Assembly: GCA_001692895.1 (NCBI GenBank)
Contig: KV748179.1
Location: forward strand, 2,418,001-2,482,000
Reading direction: 5' to 3'
Length of the DNA stretch: 64,000 bases
DNA from: Cenococcum geophilum 1.58
Lineage: Eukaryota; Ascomycota; Dothideomycetes; Gloniales; Gloniaceae
Both the position numbers and the translations under genes were made by a program. Under the pieces are notes generated by a model, which was not told where the DNA came from, did not search any database, and saw only the letters and a list, made by a program, of their open reading frames with translations. Shown one piece after another: positions 59,370 through 64,000 of this stretch (position 1 is the first letter of the stretch; the number at the start of each line of letters is the position of its first letter).

Positions 59370-60387
59370 CACCCCCTTAGCTTTAAGCTCTTTAAGGTCA
59401 AAGCTAACCACCTTCTCATGTCCGTTAATAAGTTAATTAAACTATAATCTCATCTAAATCCTTCCGTCTCGCCCTAATCTTCTCCCTTAGGTCCTCCAGT
59501 TGCTTCTCCTCATTTAGCTACTCCTTAATATCTACCATTCCGATTATATTAACGAAGCTTTAAAACCTTTACTTGGGCAGGGCCTTTATAAGTCCATCGG
59601 CGATCATCTCCTTTATTGCTATCTATTAAAATAGTACTCGTCTCCTTGCGTATTCCTGACGTAGCCAGTGTTAATAAATATCGACGTATTAGAGCTTCGT
59701 AATTAGCTTTACCGTATCTTCTTTAATTAGTTAGAGTATCTAGGTATTATCGCAGTTAATAATTAAGGGCTTATTTAGGTGTAGCGTCATTACTTTAAAC
59801 AGCCTACTAATAAAGATAGCTTCCTTTGCTATCTGTAATAGGGCTAACAACTTAGCTTCTGTGCTTAACGTCGTCACTATGTCCTGCTTATTTACTCTCT
59901 AGGCAATTAGTCCCCCGAATAGCTTTATAATATATCCTTACAAGCTCTTTTTATCGACGGAGTCGTCTGTGAATAATGCATCGCTGGCACAGATAAATGA
60001 TTGCGCTTCACTTCTACTGTCTTTTCTATCGTCTCGTCCTTTGTCACATATTCCTTTATCTCTCCCTTTACCGTTCATTCCTTCCTTATCTCCTCTATAG
60101 TAGATTACTCTGCTCCTCGTGCTATATAGGTACTAAATAACTCTGTCTACCGCTTAATAGTGCTCTTAGCTTAGGTCCTAATTAAACCTTACTAACCGTA
60201 ATACTGTAAAGGCAATATCCGGACGCGTTATAGTAGCTATATAGAGTACTAAACCTAGTTTTCTCTATTATAGCATTATAGAAGCTAGTAGGGATATAGG
60301 ACGGACTAATAAGTCTGTATTAGGGGATGGACGCGTTAGACAGATTATATAGTAATTAGTAGGAAGGAGTTCCGATTCTACCATAGG
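59255..60387 (-). mobile_element. Ty1/copia element C4, 3' end (RNase H)
   Basis: Minus-strand RNase H remnant: KQDIVTTLSTEAKLLALLQI at about 59820-59890, then LQYVDIY and MIADGLIKALP toward 59540, the typical copia end. It is interrupted at 60387 by the LTR of a plus-strand gypsy element (target-site copy ATAGG at 60383-60387; the other side is off-window). Confidence 0.75.
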
Positions 60388-60812
60388 TGTTACGGACGCT
60401 TTAAGTATAATGTTACAACTACTTAGAGAAGAGACGGAAGAAGCTAGTTGGTTGATTTAGGTACGGTTTAGGATGGAGCCGATAGAACTATATGACGAGG
60501 AATGGTAACTAAGGTTATATAATGTGCTACGTATTAAACAAGAGAAACGAGAGGAACTTACGTACCTTATGTATAAGATGTACATTACGTATAAGAAGGA
60601 TTTTATAGGAGTACGGTTATGTATTTAAGGACCCTTAGTCCCTACCTAGATAGTTCCTTCCTTATAGTAATTCTCAGAATATAATTAGAGTTAATCTGTT
60701 AGGCAACCACTCCACCAGTTATTATTACGTTATTAACTTTTATACTTACATTTCCTACACACCTAGCCCAATAACGAGCCCACCATAGTTCTTGCTATAA
60801 GGTTCCGTTATA
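60388..60812 (+). repeat. 5' LTR of a plus-strand G2-family gypsy element
   Basis: 425 bp, TGTTACGGACGC..GGTTCCGTTATA, the reverse complement of the G2 LTRs with transitions. Confidence 0.9.
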
Positions 60813-63800
60813 CAATTACTACCTAGTTATAGTATTAATATAAGAAGTTAAACAATATACCACTAAAAGCAGCCACTATAACGCCATTAACGGCAGCAAC
60901 TACTTTAAGGACAGGAGGTAATACTAGTATGGCAGATACTAACTTATAGCAACCTATAACGGTTAGACAGCTACAGAAAATAGTTAACTAGCTAATAGCT
61001 AACAATATAGTATTAGAAGAAAAACTTAATGGGATAGGAGCAGTAAAGATTAAGCTACTATTAATTAAGAGATTTATAGGAGAGAGGTTAAAGCTTAAAG
61101 GATTTCTTACGCAGATGTACTTTAAGGTCTTATAGGAGGGAGTAAAGTTACCTACACCTGTGGATCGGATAGCCTATACAGGACTATTCTTATTAGGAAA
61201 AGTACTTAAGTGGTTTAAACCTTACCTTACGGAGATACAGGCAAACGGAATAACGACCACTAACTAAGACGTGCGATTTATGTTCTTAAGTTAGGAAGAA
61301 TTTATAGAATAACTAACGCAGATATTTAGAGACCTAGAAGAAATAACTATAGCGGAAAGAAAACTCCAGAACCTCATGTAACAAACTTTAGTAATTAAGT
61401 ATATAATATAGTTCTAGACACTAGTAATATAAGTAAAGTGGAATAATAGGGCGCTTATGGCATAGTATAAATAGGGACTTAAGGCTAAAGTCTAGGACGT
61501 AATTATCCTAATAGAAGATGCGGATACCCTAAGGGAACTAATAGATTAGGTAATTAAGATTAATAATTAGATCTACTAAAGGGAATAGGCTAAGAGAGGC
61601 TAGGATAGAGTTCTATAGTTATATAAGGCGCAGAGTACGCAATAATAAAAGCTAAGTTAGAAACTATAGTACGGCGCAGAGCTAATAGACCTAAGTAGTA
61701 TTAAAGAAGCCTATAAGAAATGGAGCAAACTATAGAAACCCAGAGGACAAGGATTAAGTAATTAAAGGTCTAAGGAGCAGAGGCCGAATTAGGGATCTTA
61801 ATAGTAGAAGATATTTAGGCGGACTCTATAGCAAGAGAAATGGTTTAAAAAAGGAGCTTACATAAATTACAAAAAATAGGGTTATTACGTTAGAGACTAT
61901 AGAAGTAGGTAGAGTTACTATATAGTAAAAGGCATAAGACTAGCAGATGATATATATATATAAAGGGATAATAATATGCTGTAAAGAACAAAAGAGTGTT
62001 TAATTAAAAGTTTTGCGTTTTGTTATAATAACGTATACCAAATTTATAAGGACGCTAAGTATAGCGCAAGCTATTAGCTATAAGAGCTAGCACCTATAGG
62101 ATATAAAGGAACTAATAAACTAGTTCGCAGATCGGATATTAAGGACGATAAATTTAACCTAGGCAAAACATTCCGTGATAATAAGGTAATAAGGGCCGCT
62201 TACTAGGAGCAAGTAGACCTTAGAGATGTTATACTAGAGGCAAAGGATAATTCTACTACAGAATAGGGAACATTAGTAGGGATTGAAACCCCACTAGATA
62301 TAATATCTATTGCTTTATAAGACGCAAGAGAAGTAGGATAGTGAACTATTTTGGCACTTAATAAAGGCAAAAGGCCAAAGGCTTAAGATTCTTATAGCGA
62401 GATAAGAGATGACTAAGATTCTTAAGACGAGATAAGGCAAGCTTAAGAACCTATAATGGATAGAAACCGATGGAGCAGAGTAGTAGCTTAGTTTAGAAAT
62501 ATATAAATAAGCTTGGGACAGAAGTTCCCACAGGTATAAGATTCTTAAGATGAGATAAGTGAGATCTAAGACTCTTAAGACGAGACGAGGACACTAAGTA
62601 AGCCTAGTTGGACTAAGGCTGAAGCTAAGCTTAAGTTAGAAGCGAGCTTGGGATTAAAGAACCTAAGGGGTTAAGAATTTGGAGTACAAATTAGGACACC
62701 CACAGATAAGAGGCAAGGAGCTTCTTTACAGATTAGAGAATCTACAGTATAAACAGTAATTAGACTAGGAGACGAATATATAAACCTAGAAGATTTACTA
62801 GTTAAACGAAGTGTTTAGACTGAAGATTAAAAAGTTAATACCAGAATTAAGAAGTAAGACAACTTTAAGGATTAGAGCGCAAGGCGCAAACCAAAAGAAA
62901 CCATAGAAGAGTTTAGGTAAAGAATTATCATATAGTAAGAATAGAAACTAGACAAAAGATCTAGCATATTAGGATATATAAAGGACAGAGCACTAGTACG
63001 AAGAATTACTAATAGGCTGAAAGTAGGTATATTAAGAGCTAAGTGGCTTACCGAACTAGAAGATGAAGAGGATTTAGGGATTTTAACTAGGTTTAAGGAA
63101 CGACACATAAAGGGCTGTTACGATGTAGTAATAAGAAGATACTTCCTTACGGACAGACCGTATACACTCTAGCAGCTGTACTAAAAGTAGTATAGGCAAC
63201 GACGCAATAATAAGTGGGAAGATTTCTATATATAGTTTGATAAAAAAGTTATCTAGGACTACCTGATTATAGAGAAGGCCATAGCGCATATTAAAGGAGC
63301 CTTAATTATAATATTAAAGGATTTAGAGGAACGTTTAGAGGACTAGAGAAGTAAGAGACGCATCTTAGTACCTATGAATAAAGTTGTAACGTTTAGATTA
63401 GTATAATAAAGGTTTAAACTTAAGGACGAAGACGAGCTAAGAGTTAACCTAAAGCACCTAGCACACTATACGTTATTATGGATTGCGTGTATAGATAACA
63501 TATGCGAAATGTATAAGAATTCAAAGGAAAAGAATTGGAAATACCCTATAAGGATATACTAAATAACGGATAAGTAATAGTACAGGAATGCTAAATATAT
63601 ATATAGATGGCATCTAGTAGAGGTCTAAGAGGAAGGAAGTTTAGTACTTTAACTAGGAAAATTCCTTACGGAAGAATGCTTAGATAAATAATAGTGGTGG
63701 GAATACCTAGAAAATACGTGTCTATGGCATATTAAAGATAAAAAGTAAACTAGGTATTAGCTAAAGAGTGAGCCAAGTGCACTAGGATTAAGCGGCTAAT

Positions 63801-64000
63801 AGTTAGGAAAAGTAGAGGCCCACGGGACTAAAGGGAGCTAGTAGTAGAGCCTTAGACCCTTAAAGGAATTTAAGGACGATACCTAAATTTATAAGTTAAT
63901 TGGTAAGATCAGTAGTTTAAAGCGCTAATAGATAGTAAAGTAACGCGAAACTACATCTTACTAATAGTAGTTAAGAGAATAGGACTACCTTATAGACAAA
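60388..64000 (+). mobile_element. G2-family gypsy element G5, plus strand, cut by window end
   Basis: LTR 60388-60812, leader, then gag from about 60880 on the plus strand (TPVDRIAYTGLFLLGKVLKW readable near 61155-61220). The zinc knuckle at 61852-61902 reads GAYINYKK, stop, GYYVRDYR (CX2CX4HX4C expected). A long linker follows to the window end, with DSQDE-type repeats at 62386-62590. Minus-strand open frames 62872-63108 and 63083-63289 are antisense shadows, the first equivalent to 22321-22572 in G2. Protease and RT lie beyond the window. Confidence 0.8.

Noticed and set aside
1..64000. tRNA or rRNA genes, viral insertions, secondary-metabolite genes
   Set aside because: Looked for cloverleaf/box sequences and typical enzyme motifs; none could be supported by eye. 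A tRNAscan and profile search would settle it.

Overview
The window comes from a filamentous ascomycete (Pezizomycotina). The genes carry short spliceosomal introns (44-101 bp, GT..AG). One gene encodes a fungal Sro7/Lgl-type exocytosis protein. The rest is a patchwork of LTR retrotransposons and a Tad1-like LINE, heavily damaged in the way repeat-induced point mutation (RIP) does it: transitions only, CAG/CAA to TAG/TAA, TGG to TAG, GAC/GAT to AAC/AAT in reverse-transcriptase YLDD motifs. All identifications are from reading the sequence; no database search was run.

Layout. (1) 1-27.6 kb: Ty3/gypsy elements, all on the minus strand and nested. Element G1 (1-6787) abuts an older element G3. 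G3 is split at a TTGCT target site by G2 (7899-24922). G2 is itself split at an ACTAT target site, exactly in the DSG motif of its protease, by a chromodomain-bearing element G4 (12307-21226). (2) 27.9-48.1 kb: a gene island with normal codon structure. It holds four intact genes: an Sro7/Lgl homologue (-), a long Q-rich protein with a bromodomain-like N-terminus (-), a large probably mitochondrial protein (+), and a conserved disordered protein (-). A decayed coding remnant lies at each edge. A Ty1/copia element C2 (41634-47243, TSD TTTGG) sits 455 bp upstream of the last gene's start. Related LTR-like sequences lie at both edges in opposite orientation. (3) 48.1-59.1 kb: minisatellites, an AT palindrome, a RIP-decayed LINE split by copia element C3 (50702-56945, TSD GTATA), and a 250-bp MITE-like fold-back with TA flanks. 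(4) 59.3-64 kb: the 3' end of another copia element (C4), interrupted by a plus-strand member of the G2 family that runs off the window.

The four genes do not look like a pathway; they appear to be housekeeping genes (exocytosis, probable chromatin remodelling, probable mitochondrial gene expression, unknown) in a GC-balanced island inside a decayed repeat compartment. The most unusual signals are: a hairpin module shared by one gypsy and two copia elements with a compensatory base-pair change; a TA-flanked MITE; a 12-bp minisatellite open on both strands; and CACGTG boxes kept in several unrelated LTRs although CpA/TpG are RIP targets.
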